Position numbers and translations under genes: made by a program. Positions 1 through 8,953 of a stretch of DNA of 64,000 nucleotides are shown in pieces. Position 1 is the first letter of the stretch; every line of letters starts with the position of its first letter. The notes under the pieces are model-generated. The model had not been told where the DNA came from. It ran no database searches and saw only the letters and a program-made list of their open reading frames with translations. Source of the stretch: Periweissella fabalis (lineage in GTDB: Bacteria; Bacillota; Bacilli; Lactobacillales; Lactobacillaceae); NCBI RefSeq assembly GCF_012396505.1, contig NZ_JAAXPN010000002.1:1-64000 (forward strand), in the 5' to 3' direction.

Positions 1-75
1 GGTAGATAGGTTAGAAGTGGAAGTGTGGTGACACATGTAGCGGACTAATACTAATCGGTCGAGGACTTAACCACG
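1..75 (+). rRNA. 23S ribosomal RNA, 3' end (partial)
   Basis: The first ~75 bases match the conserved 3' terminus of bacterial 23S rRNA (tail ...CGGTCGAGGACTTAACCA). The 5' part lies outside the window. It is followed by a short spacer and two 5S genes, so the window opens at the end of an rRNA operon read on the + strand. The exact 3' end is estimated to within a few bases. Confidence 0.93.
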
Positions 76-148
76 AAGTGGTGTCCGGTGTAAAAGATTT
101 AAATGATAATATTCAGTTTTGAGAGATCAAGCATTTCTCAGGTAAATA

Positions 149-266
149 GTGTGGTGATGATGGCGCAGATGATACACCTGTTCCCATGCCGAACACAGAA
201 GTTAAGCTCTGTAGCGCCGAAAGTAGTTGGGGGATCGCTCCCTGCGAGGATAGGACGTCGCCATGC
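149..266 (+). rRNA. rrf: 5S ribosomal RNA, copy 1
   Basis: 118 bases with the core CCTGTTCCCATGCCGAACAC typical of Bacillota 5S rRNA. The ends form helix I (TGTGGTG at 150-156 with CGCCATG at 259-265). It lies ~75 bases after the 23S end in the usual 23S-5S order. Confidence 0.95.
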
Positions 267-344
267 ACATTGAAATGGATGAAGTCGGAAGGTTTCGTCT
301 TTTTCTATATAAAGTATAAGCAATTATACTTGACCTAATATCAA

Positions 345-462
345 GTGTGGTGATGATGGCGCAGATGATACACCTGTTCCCATGCCGAACACAGAAGTTA
401 AGCTCTGTAGCGCTGAAAGTAGTTGGGGGATCGCTCCCTGCGAGGATAAGACGTCGCCATGC
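345..462 (+). rRNA. rrf: 5S ribosomal RNA, copy 2 (tandem)
   Basis: A second 5S gene, almost identical to the first, starting 78 bases after it. I see only two substitutions, agcgcc to agcgct and aggatagga to aggataaga. Terminal helix TGTGGTG/CGCCATG is preserved. It directly precedes the tRNA-Asn gene, giving 23S-5S-5S-tRNA. Confidence 0.94.
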
Positions 463-472
463 TTCATATTAT

Positions 473-545
473 TCCGGCATAGCTCAGTTGGTAGAGCACC
501 TGACTGTTAATCAGGTTGTCGACGGTTCGAGCCCGCCTGCCGGAG
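473..545 (+). tRNA. tRNA-Asn (GTT)
   Basis: 73-base cloverleaf: acceptor TCCGGCA/TGCCGGA with discriminator G, D arm GCTCAGTTGGTAGAGC, anticodon stem CCTGA/TCAGG with loop CTGTTAA (anticodon GTT at 506-508), and T loop GTTCGAG. CCA is not encoded. It lies 10 bases after the second 5S gene and is probably processed from the rRNA transcript. Confidence 0.97.
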
Positions 546-571
546 TTAAAAGGATTTAATCCTACAATTGC

Positions 572-613
572 AAACCAGATGGAAATGTTAAACATTTCTG
601 TCTGGTTTTTTGT
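572..613 (+). terminator. rho-independent terminator of the rRNA operon
   Basis: AAACCAGA pairs with TCTGGTTT around an inner AAATGTT/AACATTT stem and is followed by a T run. It lies 27 bases after tRNA-Asn, so the operon ends here. Confidence 0.85.
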
Positions 614-727
614 TTATTAATAAAATAACCACAGCGATCAATTAATTAACTACTAAATGGTCGGACCCTCAGTTTAAAAAATGATATGGTAAAATAATTA
701 ATAACGGAATTTAGGGGGCGTAAGGAT

Positions 728-1672
728 TTGAAGAAGATACGGGCATGGCTTAATGAATTACAAGAACAACCGGTAATTAAAACGTTTCTAACATATCTTA
801 AACGAGCTGAATTAGGTCAAGCGAGTCCGATGGTAGCTTATTATAGTTTATTGGCACTCTTTCCGGCAATCATTGCCTTAGGGGCGATTTTACCGTATAT
901 TGGAATTAATATTAATGATACGATTAAATTGGTACAAACAGCTTTACCATCAAATATTAATACGGTTTTAATTCCGCTAATTGAAGCAGTCTTAAAACGC
1001 CAAAGTGTTAGCATTTTTTCTGTCGGGTTATTAGTGACACTATGGTCATTAAGTCAAGTTATTGCAATTTTTCGGACCCGCATTCAACGGATTTATGGTG
1101 AAAAAAAAGCTAAGTCACCGTGGCTGACGCGTTTAATTTCAATTGGCTGGATTATTGGCGTGATTATTGTCCAAACGGTGGTGATGTTTTTTATTGCTAT
1201 TAGTAAACCCCTTTTGGATGAAGTCATTAATTTCTTCCCGGGGACAGCAGAGTTAATTAATATCATTCAAACAGCACAATGGCCGGTGGTGATTGTTGTC
1301 TTGTTACTGGGAGTCATGGTAATTAATTACGCGATGCCGGCCAAACGTCCCCACTGGCGTGCTTTGCTAGCAGGGAGTACAATTGAAGTTGCTGCTTTTT
1401 TAGCCTTAACGCAATTATTTGGGTTATATGTTAAAATTGCGGCCAATAAATACACATTTTATCAAGCCATTGGGAGTATCATTATCATGTTAATTTGGTT
1501 AAATTTGGTGGCAACAATTTCACTATTAGGGGCGGTGTTTGTAGCGACCTTTAATACGCTGTGGCAGCCCCAAGAGAGTCCGAGCCTGAATGCAGTAGAT
1601 GATGACGATAAGTTAGCGCATAATCCACGCTGGGGGCTAACCCGCTGGAAACAGAAACACAGGAAAAGCTAA
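728..1672 (+). CDS. YihY/BrkB-family inner membrane protein
   Basis: 314-residue polytopic membrane protein of the YihY (formerly ribonuclease BN) family. Early motifs ASPMVAYYSLLALFPAI and the later YQAIGSIIIMLIWLNLVATISLLGAVF are characteristic, and about six hydrophobic segments are visible. The start is TTG 728-730, with a purine-rich GGGGGCGTAAGGA just upstream; no ATG fits. The charged C-terminal tail is cytoplasmic by inference. It is the first gene after the rRNA operon terminator and lies 15 bases before helD, probably in the same transcript. The family's molecular function is not settled, and the old RNase BN name is a misassignment. Confidence 0.85.
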   Translation: MKKIRAWLNELQEQPVIKTFLTYLKRAELGQASPMVAYYSLLALFPAIIALGAILPYIGININDTIKLVQTALPSNINTVLIPLIEAVLKRQSVSIFSVGLLVTLWSLSQVIAIFRTRIQRIYGEKKAKSPWLTRLISIGWIIGVIIVQTVVMFFIAISKPLLDEVINFFPGTAELINIIQTAQWPVVIVVLLLGVMVINYAMPAKRPHWRALLAGSTIEVAAFLALTQLFGLYVKIAANKYTFYQAIGSIIIMLIWLNLVATISLLGAVFVATFNTLWQPQESPSLNAVDDDDKLAHNPRWGLTRWKQKHRKS

Positions 1673-1687
1673 AGGAAAGCAAAGATT

Positions 1688-3988
1688 ATGGAAGCAAATG
1701 AACAACACTACGAACAGTTGCGTGTTGATAAGGTAATTGCTGAAGTCAAGTTAAAGCAAGCCGCAATGACACAGCAATTAGTGCATGCCCATCAAGAAAC
1801 ACGGGCAGTTGAACGTAACTATAGTGACAATGCATCAGTTAATACTTTTGAAATTGATGATGCTAGTGAAACTAATGCTGAAATTCAACAACAGCGTCAA
1901 TTGGTGGCGCGCGTTGTTGAAACTGAAACGATTTTAAAACGCCAATTAGATACCTTAGAGCAATTGGCACATAATCCATATTTTGGAAAAATTGAAATTC
2001 AAGATGAGCCAAGTGTACCAACTGAGCAACTATACATTGGGACATCATCATTACAAGGACCAGATGATGATTTTTTGATTTATGATTGGCGAGCCCCCAT
2101 TGCAGCTATTTATTACAATGGGACGTTGGGGCATGTGAAATTTAGTACGCCAAGTGGTTCTCAAGAAACTGAATTACTCAACAAACGGCAATTTACGATT
2201 GAAGATGGCCATATTACCAATATGTTTGACACTAATGAAACAGTTGGCGATGAAATGCTCCAATATGCATTAGGGCAACAAAACGATGAATACATGCAAA
2301 ATATCGTTGCAACAATTCAAGCGGAGCAAAATGATATTATTCGCGATACGCAACATGATTTACTTGTTGTTCAAGGAGTCGCGGGCTCTGGGAAAACCTC
2401 GGCTATTTTACAACGCATTGCCTTTTTGCTCTACCATGCTCGAGCTGAATTAAGTGCTGATCAAATATTACTATTCTCACCAAATAAATTGTTTAGCAAC
2501 TATATTGCTGAGGTCTTACCAAGTTTGGGTGAGCGCAACATGCGGCAAGTAACGTTGACAGATTTTTTGTCGGCTCGCTTGGAAGGGTTAAAAGTCCAAA
2601 CCTTATTTGAACGTTATGAAGCCCAGCAAATCCAGCTTCCAACACAAGCCATTCGCACAACTATGGGTTCATTGTCCTTTATGCAAGCTTTAGCACGCTA
2701 CGTTGCTAATTTAGATGAGCAAACAATTGAATTTGCAGATGTGTATTTAGTTGATGAAGTAATATTTTCGGCTTATCATACGCAATTAATTTATAGTCGC
2801 CAACCAGCCAATGCAAGTGTGGGGGCCAAAATGTTGGCAACTAAAAATCAGTTAATCAAAGAGTTAAAACGTAAAGCAGCCCATGCACTAGAGGCAGCTT
2901 GGGTTAGTGATGCAATCAATGGTATGAGTACCGAAGAATACGAACAACTTATTGGCATTGGCAAGCGTGATGAATTTAGTAGTGCTGAAGCTGAAAGTGA
3001 ATACGCAGCGGCTAAATTTGTAGAACGCTATTACCAAGGGGTTTATGATGCATTGTTTAATGATTATTATCTTGATGTATATACCCAATTTACCAATTTT
3101 TTGACTGAGTATGGTGCCAATACTAAGGAACCGGAATTGTGGGAATTAAAGGCCCAACAGTTCCAAACGGCCCTTGAATATCACCAAATATTGCTTGATG
3201 ATGCGACGCCATTTATGTACTTACGTGATCTATTAACCAATAGTGGTCGTAACCGGCAAATTCAACATTTGTTTGTTGATGAAATGCAAGATTACACGAT
3301 GGCTCAAATGGTGTATTTCAAACATGCCTTTCCACAAGCTCAATTTACGATTTTAGGTGATAACCAGCAAGCGTTATTTGCTGATGTTACAGCGGTCAAT
3401 GAATTTTATACGAACTTACAAACGGCCTTTGCGGCTAAGCATGCTAAACTGGTGACTTTAAATAAAAGTTATCGTTCAACCCAAGAAATCACAGCCTTTG
3501 GGAAAGCATTACTACCAGCCGATAATCATATTGAAGCATTCACCCGCAAAGGGCACTTGCCTCGCGTAATTATGACAGCTGATGAAGCTAGTTCAGTCCA
3601 ATACTTAACGCTGCACTTACCTAAATTATTAAATGAATATGGTACGGTGGCAATTTTAACCAAAACAATGCCTGCTGCCACGCGGATTGCCCAAATATTA
3701 CGGCGGCATTTACCGGTAACAACCTTAACGGCCACTGATCGAGCAGTACCAAAAGGGGTGATTGCCTTACCTATTTACTTAGCTAAAGGGTTAGAATTTG
3801 ATTGTGCAATCGCATATGATGTTTCAGCTACAACCTATGCGACCGCTAATGATGCGGCAATTTTATACACGGTTGCTACACGAGCAATGCATGATTTATT
3901 ATTGATTACAAATGGTCAACCAGCCCCAATGTTAACCACAATTGAGCAAGCGTTATATGAAAAAATCGTACCAACAACAGAGTTATGA
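1688..3988 (+). CDS. helD: RNA polymerase recycling motor ATPase HelD
   Basis: 766-residue superfamily 1 helicase-like ATPase. Residues 1-130 are an amphipathic coiled coil, followed by the HelD block DDFLIYDWRAPIAAIYY (~residue 128-150). Walker A GVAGSGKTS is near residue 229, and the Walker B-like VDEMQDYT is near 529. The C-terminal helicase motif is ALPIYLAKGLEFD. HelD family members pull stalled RNA polymerase off DNA and recycle it, and length and motif order fit this rather than UvrD, PcrA or Rep. The ATG follows a weak AAGGAAAGCAAAG site. yihY lies 15 bases upstream and a HAD hydrolase 12 bases downstream, suggesting one operon. Confidence 0.85.
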   Translation: MEANEQHYEQLRVDKVIAEVKLKQAAMTQQLVHAHQETRAVERNYSDNASVNTFEIDDASETNAEIQQQRQLVARVVETETILKRQLDTLEQLAHNPYFGKIEIQDEPSVPTEQLYIGTSSLQGPDDDFLIYDWRAPIAAIYYNGTLGHVKFSTPSGSQETELLNKRQFTIEDGHITNMFDTNETVGDEMLQYALGQQNDEYMQNIVATIQAEQNDIIRDTQHDLLVVQGVAGSGKTSAILQRIAFLLYHARAELSADQILLFSPNKLFSNYIAEVLPSLGERNMRQVTLTDFLSARLEGLKVQTLFERYEAQQIQLPTQAIRTTMGSLSFMQALARYVANLDEQTIEFADVYLVDEVIFSAYHTQLIYSRQPANASVGAKMLATKNQLIKELKRKAAHALEAAWVSDAINGMSTEEYEQLIGIGKRDEFSSAEAESEYAAAKFVERYYQGVYDALFNDYYLDVYTQFTNFLTEYGANTKEPELWELKAQQFQTALEYHQILLDDATPFMYLRDLLTNSGRNRQIQHLFVDEMQDYTMAQMVYFKHAFPQAQFTILGDNQQALFADVTAVNEFYTNLQTAFAAKHAKLVTLNKSYRSTQEITAFGKALLPADNHIEAFTRKGHLPRVIMTADEASSVQYLTLHLPKLLNEYGTVAILTKTMPAATRIAQILRRHLPVTTLTATDRAVPKGVIALPIYLAKGLEFDCAIAYDVSATTYATANDAAILYTVATRAMHDLLLITNGQPAPMLTTIEQALYEKIVPTTEL

Positions 3989-4000
3989 GGAGAATAGCTA

Positions 4001-4810
4001 ATGGCAGAAATTAAATTAATTTGTTTTGATTTGGATGGCACATTATTGACGAGTCAAAAAGAGATTGCACCACGTACGGCACAAGTTATCCGTGAATTAC
4101 ATGCTGCGGGGATTCATATTGCAATTGCAACTGGACGACCAATTGCCGCCATTGGTAAATTTATTGATCAATTAGGGCTTACTGGTGCAAATGATTTTTC
4201 ATTAACGTTCAACGGGGCATTAGTACTAAATAATGCATCCCAGGAGCCAATTTTTAAATTAGCAACCAATAAAGCTGCCATCACGCCATTGTATGAATGG
4301 GCGATGGCTAATGGGTACCCGTTGGATGTGTTGGATTTTAAGCAAAATTGGCAAATCAGTGGGATTGGACACTCTGATTATGCAAGTGTCTTACGAGCAC
4401 CATTATTGTTTGAGATTACTAATTTTGCTAGTTTACCAGAGCAGCCATATGCCAAAGCAGTAATGGCAACGAGTAAAGAACGCTTAGATGCGATTAGCAC
4501 GTTGATGCCAGCTGATTTACAAGCCCAATATCATATGGTGCGCTCACAACCCAAAATTTTGGAATTTTTACAGCCAACACTAGATAAAAGGGTAGGTGTG
4601 CAAGCATTGGCCAAACATTATGGTTTAACGGCTGAAAATGTGATGGTTTTTGGGGATGCTGAAAATGATCTGGGAATGTTTGAATATGCTGGGACCCCAG
4701 TTGCAATGCTGAATGGTTCCGATGATGTTAAAGCACTTGCGGCTTATACAACTCCGTGCTCAAATGATGAGGATGGGATTGGCAAATTTTTGGAACGGTA
4801 CTTTGGCTAG
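4001..4810 (+). CDS. Cof-type HAD-superfamily sugar/nucleotide phosphatase
   Basis: 269-residue HAD hydrolase of the Cof/YidA subfamily. Motif I FDLDGTLL is at residues 9-16, motif II TGRP lies near 45, and the C2-type cap (~80-190) is followed by motif III and IV VMVFGDAENDLGMFEYAG. These enzymes dephosphorylate sugar phosphates or nucleotides in the cytoplasm; the substrate cannot be read from sequence. GAGGAG gives a good ribosome site. It lies 12 bases after helD and is the last gene of that run. Its TAG stop runs directly into a degenerate copy of the structured intergenic repeat (4808-4880). Confidence 0.85.
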   Translation: MAEIKLICFDLDGTLLTSQKEIAPRTAQVIRELHAAGIHIAIATGRPIAAIGKFIDQLGLTGANDFSLTFNGALVLNNASQEPIFKLATNKAAITPLYEWAMANGYPLDVLDFKQNWQISGIGHSDYASVLRAPLLFEITNFASLPEQPYAKAVMATSKERLDAISTLMPADLQAQYHMVRSQPKILEFLQPTLDKRVGVQALAKHYGLTAENVMVFGDAENDLGMFEYAGTPVAMLNGSDDVKALAAYTTPCSNDEDGIGKFLERYFG

Positions 4811-4880
4811 ATAGTGCGACACGAGGCGTCCAACCACCGGGATATGCTAGCAAGGTGGCACATTTTGGCTCTACTGGTGC
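4808..4880 (+). repeat. structured intergenic repeat, degenerate short copy
   Basis: Starts at the TAG stop of the HAD gene as TAGATAGTGCGA and ends GGCACATTTTGGCTCTACTG, matching the start and 3' tail of the longer copies (for example 12781-12935). CCACC and GGTGG can still pair, but the internal loops are lost. Probably a deletion derivative. Confidence 0.55.
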
Positions 4881-4918
4881 AAAATATTTTTACAATTTCT
4901 CGCTACAATTAAATTTAA

Positions 4919-4956
4919 AAAATATGCTTAGTGCACATGCGCTAAGCATATTTTTG
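4919..4956 (+). terminator. rho-independent terminator
   Basis: AATATGCTTAG (4921-4931) pairs with CTAAGCATATT (4942-4952), then T run. It ends the yihY-helD-HAD transcript. Confidence 0.85.
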
Positions 4957-5025
4957 TTTCACTCACTTTCATTGTAAAAAACGACCTTATTGCGATTTAA
5001 AAAAGCTTATGAATAGGTTAATAGT

Positions 5026-5053
5026 TTGCTATTTCCTTAATTCTCGTTATAAT
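5026..5053 (+). promoter_or_regulatory. sigma-A type promoter
   Basis: TTGCTA (5026-5031), 16-base spacer, TATAAT (5048-5053). It lies 50 bases before the start of the small unknown gene at 5104. Confidence 0.6.
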
Positions 5054-5103
5054 GGGCTTGTAGAGTCACGCACAATGCCACCAGAATTAGGGGGATGACA
5101 ATT

Positions 5104-5469
5104 ATGGACGATGCAATACCGAGAAGTAGTGTTATTGAGATGTTAGTACAGAATCAATTAGCTGAAGAGACAATCCACATTATTGAAGCTACAATTGGGC
5201 ATAAGCAATTTATGGTTGCTTTTTCAAACCGTGGAGTTGCCATGTTACGATTGGATACAAATGAGATGCTAACAGGGGAAATTCGTTTTTTACCAGCACA
5301 AGATATTGAAGAATTACAATTTTCACAAGGCTGGATGAACTTTAAAATGTTTATTAAATCATTTGGCGGCCGGCGGATTAAACTAAATATAAAACGCCGC
5401 CAAGCTAAATACCCCCAACAAGAGCCGGAGTTTAATGCCATTATTGCACACTATCAACCAGGATATTAA
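5104..5469 (+). CDS. hypothetical protein, 121 aa
   Basis: Unrecognised small soluble protein with no signal peptide or membrane segment. It alternates short hydrophobic strands (HKQFMVAFSNRGVAMLRLD, then GWMNFKMFIKSFGGRRIKLNI), which suggests a small beta-rich, PH-like fold; this is only an impression. ATG 5104 was chosen over ATG 5095 because AGGGGG at 5089-5094 is 9 bases upstream of 5104 but touches 5095. It is monocistronic, with its own promoter at 5026-5053 and a terminator hairpin near 5600. Confidence 0.7.
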   Translation: MDDAIPRSSVIEMLVQNQLAEETIHIIEATIGHKQFMVAFSNRGVAMLRLDTNEMLTGEIRFLPAQDIEELQFSQGWMNFKMFIKSFGGRRIKLNIKRRQAKYPQQEPEFNAIIAHYQPGY

Positions 5470-5590
5470 AACAACAGTGGGTCAATTATGAGATTTTATT
5501 CCATTAATTGATTAATGTATAAGATAATATGACTATGGTTTTTCATCATTTGCCGATGATAATATATAAAATTATGCCATACCTTACATT

Positions 5591-5625
5591 AAAAAAAGCC
5601 ATTCATTTGAATGGCTTTTTTTTTG
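5591..5625. terminator. bidirectional terminator between convergent genes
   Basis: AAAAAAAGCCATTCA pairs with TGAATGGCTTTTTTTT. A-rich and T-rich flanks on both sides suit both the + gene ending at 5469 and the - gene ending at 5710. Confidence 0.85.
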
Positions 5626-5709
5626 CAAAATTACTAACAATAAAAATGTGATTAGAATATTTGAATCTTATACTCAATATCGCTTGAGTTTCATCACACT
5701 ACTTAGAGA

Positions 5710-6351
5710 TTAGTCAATTACAACTTTAGTGTTAAATTTAATGTTTTGGTAGAACCATTTTGAATCAGCCATTGTTAAGTGCACACAACCATGTGATGAT
5801 TCTGACTTACCTTGGGCATCAGCAGCTTCTTGGATTACATTACCAGCTTTGTCAACCGGAACTGAGTGGAACAAGTATAGACCGTGGCCTTTAAATGATA
5901 CCCAGTCGTAGGCGCCTTCTTTAACATTTGGGGCATAGAAGTAGTGACCACGTTCGGCTTGAATGTAGAAAGTTCCTTTAGGGGTACCCCAACCCTTGGC
6001 CGTTTCACCAGTTGAAGCATACATTGTATAAAGAACTTTGTCACCATCCATTAAGTAAACCCGTTGTTCTTTAAGTGAAACGTGAATCCACATGTTAGGG
6101 TGCTCAGCAACATTTGGGTAAGGGATGGTTTCAGAAGATAATCGCCAGTCAATTGGCTTACGCATATTAGATACTTCAACTGGCTTTGCGGCAGCTTTTT
6201 TATTAGTAGTAGCGGTAGTTTTAGGTTGGCTACTTTTTGCAGCATCAGCTGATGCAGTATCGTTTTTGGCAAATGCCTTAGTAGCAGCAAAGCCACCACC
6301 GATAAGAACGATTAATGCTCCTAAACCAAGGAGTGTTTTTTTGAATTTCAT
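5710..6351 (-). CDS. L,D-transpeptidase (YkuD), exported
   Basis: 213-residue exported cell-wall enzyme. An N-terminal signal or anchor helix (residues 5-27) leads to an Ala/Lys/Thr linker (~30-60) and a YkuD domain (~70-213). The catalytic signature is complete: His near 163 (LFHSVPV) and SHGCVH at 186-191, with Cys189 the nucleophile. YkuD enzymes make 3-3 peptidoglycan cross-links or attach proteins to the wall, outside the membrane. Downstream of its stop is the convergent hairpin at 5591-5625. It is divergent from the first Rgg regulator (267 bases between starts) and paralogous to the enzyme at 8954-9745; the ends SHGC(V/I).L...KWF..NIK..TKVVID are nearly the same. Confidence 0.92.
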   Translation of the reverse strand: MKFKKTLLGLGALIVLIGGGFAATKAFAKNDTASADAAKSSQPKTTATTNKKAAAKPVEVSNMRKPIDWRLSSETIPYPNVAEHPNMWIHVSLKEQRVYLMDGDKVLYTMYASTGETAKGWGTPKGTFYIQAERGHYFYAPNVKEGAYDWVSFKGHGLYLFHSVPVDKAGNVIQEAADAQGKSESSHGCVHLTMADSKWFYQNIKFNTKVVID

Positions 6352-6618
6352 AAATTGAACCTCGTATTGATTTTATTTTGATGAAAAATTATTCTCTGAG
6401 TTAAGATAAAATAGTTTTCATCAGTTGTCATTGCTAATTAATATTAGCTCATATTAAACTAAAACGGCTAAATGTTTCATAATTGACGCATTAAAAGCAA
6501 TTTTTATTAAGTTTTTATTATGGGTAGTACTAAAATATAAAGGCTTTAACCTAAATTTTATCTTAGCTACATATAATCAGCCTATTGATTATCGATCACA
6601 ATAAAGTTAGGAGTGCGT

Positions 6619-7554
6619 ATGGGTGAGTATTTTGGAGCAACAGTCAAAAAGGTACGTGAGGACAAAGGCTTTTTAATGAAGGAAATCTATAATGATATTT
6701 TGCCACGTTCTACAGCATATCGCTTTGAAAAAGATAGTGCAAATATTACTTTTAGTCAATTGCGTGAAATATTACGGCGCTTAAATATTGTTAGTTTGGA
6801 TGAATTTGCATTCTTACGCCGAAGTATTTTTAAAAATACTTCATCTGATGACGAGCTAATAGTTGAATATGAAGCTGTAGTGGCGGCACGGACTAATAAT
6901 TTAATTGATGCTGCTGATCTATCGCTGGCTTTTTATCAACGTTATCAAGCTAGTTCCAATGAACAAGCTAAATACTATGCCTATCTAATTCATATTGACT
7001 ATTTAATAACAAATTTACAATTTACAGAGCACCAATTGAATCAACTCCCCCAATATGAGCACGAATTTGAATATGTGCAACAACGTCTCATGATGGTTAG
7101 TGAATGGACGATGACGGAATTGGAAGCTTTTCCTCTAATCAGCTGGTATTTTAATGATGTAGTTAAGCAAGTTTTATACCGTAAGTTTAAGCTTAACTTT
7201 AAGCGCTATGCGACCTTTTATGATGATGAAGGTTGGGAAACAAAATATAGTAAGCTATTATTGTATTATTTCATTGGCCAGATTTATGTGCAAAATTATG
7301 CAGAACTGGTAAATAACCTACAGGATCTAGACCAATTATATGAAGTAAATCAGCAATTACGGTTAAATAATACGTTAAATTATTGTCTCTATATCTTTGT
7401 CTGTGGAGCACGAGCAGCTTATCAACAAGATGCTATGATGACGCAAAGTTATTACAAGCAATTTGTGACGTTACAGCAAACAATTGCACCAGACTCCGCC
7501 GTTTTAAATTATTATCAACAATTCTTCAAGCGCTTAATAGCACAATTAAGATAA
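6619..7554 (+). CDS. Rgg/MutR-family transcriptional regulator, copy 1
   Basis: 311 residues. The N-terminal XRE-type helix-turn-helix (residues 1-65; FGATVKKVREDKGFLMKEIY, then FSQLREILRRLNIVSLDEF) matches the Rgg/GadR/MutR class. The rest is an all-helical C-terminal domain with repeated Tyr-rich helices, typical of the peptide-sensing repeat domain of these proteins. Start: ATG 6619 preceded by TTAGGAG (6607-6613); an in-frame GTG at 6613 would overlap that site. It is divergent from a YkuD gene and followed by a paralog at 7744. Rgg regulators usually respond to short hydrophobic peptides; I found no convincing peptide gene next to either copy. Confidence 0.85.
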   Translation: MGEYFGATVKKVREDKGFLMKEIYNDILPRSTAYRFEKDSANITFSQLREILRRLNIVSLDEFAFLRRSIFKNTSSDDELIVEYEAVVAARTNNLIDAADLSLAFYQRYQASSNEQAKYYAYLIHIDYLITNLQFTEHQLNQLPQYEHEFEYVQQRLMMVSEWTMTELEAFPLISWYFNDVVKQVLYRKFKLNFKRYATFYDDEGWETKYSKLLLYYFIGQIYVQNYAELVNNLQDLDQLYEVNQQLRLNNTLNYCLYIFVCGARAAYQQDAMMTQSYYKQFVTLQQTIAPDSAVLNYYQQFFKRLIAQLR

Positions 7555-7572
7555 GAATAGCTAGATGGTATT

Positions 7573-7600
7573 TTTTGAATATCGGTAAAAATGTTACAAT
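7573..7600 (+). promoter_or_regulatory. candidate promoter of the second Rgg gene
   Basis: TTTTTG (7573-7578), 16-base spacer, TACAAT (7595-7600), about 145 bases before ATG 7744. The second regulator therefore probably has its own transcript. Confidence 0.45.
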
Positions 7601-7743
7601 AGATACAGTTATGCAAATTTAAGCAAGCATCACTATACATGGACCAAAACCAATAGCAAATTCAATTAAGATGGTCTTAATTAATCCAGCTTAGTGCTTT
7701 TGTGATTTGGGAATTGGAAAAAATAGAGAGTAGGTGCAAACCG

Positions 7744-8670
7744 ATGGAATACTTTGGCACCACAGTCAAAAAAATCCGCGAAGATAAAGGCTTTTTAAGT
7801 AAAGAGGTCTATGAAGGAATTTTGTCACGGTCAACAGCATACCGGTTTGAAAAAGATGCTGCCAATGTAACATTTAGCCAATTACGTGAGATTTTGAATC
7901 GACTTAATATCTTTAGTCTTGATGAATTTGTTTTTCTACGGCGAAGTTGGTTTAGTTCGTCAGAAGTTGAAGATGAATTATTCGTTGAATACAAAGCAAT
8001 TATTTATGGGCGCACACCGCAGCGTTCACTTGCTTTTTATGAAAAGTATAAAAATGATGAACGCGATCAAGCTAAATATTATGCATACTTAGTCCATATT
8101 GATTATTTAATCAAAACCTTACGCTTTGAGGATGACATTATTAGCTTATTACCAATTTACAAAGAGGAGTTTAGCTATATTCAAAATCGATTATTAGGAA
8201 TTGCTGAATGGACAATGGCTGAGTTAGAAGCCTTTCCAGTCGCCAGCTGGATTTTTGATAATACTGCAAAAAAGATATTGTATCGCCACTTTAAAAATAA
8301 TTTTAAAAAATATCGTTCTTTTTATGAAATGAATATGTGGGAAAACAAATATATTAAGTTGCTACTATATTATTTCATAGGTCAAATCTACACAGGTGAA
8401 TACCAAGAATTAGCGACCGATTTAAAAGATTTAGATGTCATGTACCAAAATAATAATTATTTAAAACTCAATGATTTACAAAACTACTGTTTATATTTAT
8501 TTACTTGCGGGGTGCGCAGTGCTTCAATGTTAGATTTTACAGCAGCACAACAGTACTTAAGTCAATTTACTAAAATTCATCAAGCACTCGATGATGATCA
8601 ATTATCAATTCTAAATTATTATCAACATTTCTTTGAACAACAGATTCAAAAATTCAAGGGCAATAGCTAA
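7744..8670 (+). CDS. Rgg/MutR-family transcriptional regulator, copy 2
   Basis: 308 residues, clearly paralogous to the gene at 6619-7554 along the full length: EYFGTTVKKIREDKGF and RSTAYRFEKDAANVTFSQL near the N terminus, then shared blocks KLLLYYFIGQIY and NYYQHFF. Helix-turn-helix at residues 1-65, helical sensor domain after it. ATG 7744 has GAGAGTAGG about 8-10 bases upstream; the open frame extends to 7702 but the extra residues are not shared with copy 1, so I left them out. It converges on a second YkuD gene, so the two regulators sit between two L,D-transpeptidases. The target genes are unknown. Confidence 0.83.
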   Translation: MEYFGTTVKKIREDKGFLSKEVYEGILSRSTAYRFEKDAANVTFSQLREILNRLNIFSLDEFVFLRRSWFSSSEVEDELFVEYKAIIYGRTPQRSLAFYEKYKNDERDQAKYYAYLVHIDYLIKTLRFEDDIISLLPIYKEEFSYIQNRLLGIAEWTMAELEAFPVASWIFDNTAKKILYRHFKNNFKKYRSFYEMNMWENKYIKLLLYYFIGQIYTGEYQELATDLKDLDVMYQNNNYLKLNDLQNYCLYLFTCGVRSASMLDFTAAQQYLSQFTKIHQALDDDQLSILNYYQHFFEQQIQKFKGNS

Positions 8671-8727
8671 ATTAAACTAACCCTAGAGAGTATATGCCAA
8701 AAGGCAGCCTAGATAATGAATGAAACC

Positions 8728-8897
8728 AAAAAAAGGTTGTGACATAACGCTTTTTGAATACAAAATTACTATCAAAACGTGCTCCAGAAGTCCGATATAT
8801 TCGAAATACGACAAAATCCTCTATGAAGAATTTTCTCCATAGAGGATTTTTAGTGGATTTTTCGATAGCGTCCGACTTCTGTCACAGCTCCTTTTTG
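8728..8897. mobile_element. MITE-like element with inverted ends and central hairpin (full copy)
   Basis: About 170 bases with imperfect inverted ends (AAAAAGGTTGTGACA on the left; the complement of TGTCACAGCTCCTTTTT on the right). Inside is a second inverted pair, GAAGTCCGATATATTCG against CGATAGCGTCCGACTTC, and a central hairpin ATCCTCTATG/CATAGAGGAT followed by T residues. It contains no open frame. Related cores occur at 49735-49850 (inverted), 19238-19330 and 23735-23812, and a solo end at 38872-38893. The hairpin probably also terminates the convergent transcripts around it. Confidence 0.7.
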
Positions 8898-8953
8898 CGA
8901 ATATATTTGTGGTAGCTATGGCACAAATAAGGTTTATCATGAAATACATTAAG

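Noticed and set aside
7555-7743. Short hydrophobic peptide gene for the Rgg regulators
   Set aside because: Only 7-codon frames (MVFFEYR, MVLINPA) without ribosome sites; not like known Rgg pheromone precursors.
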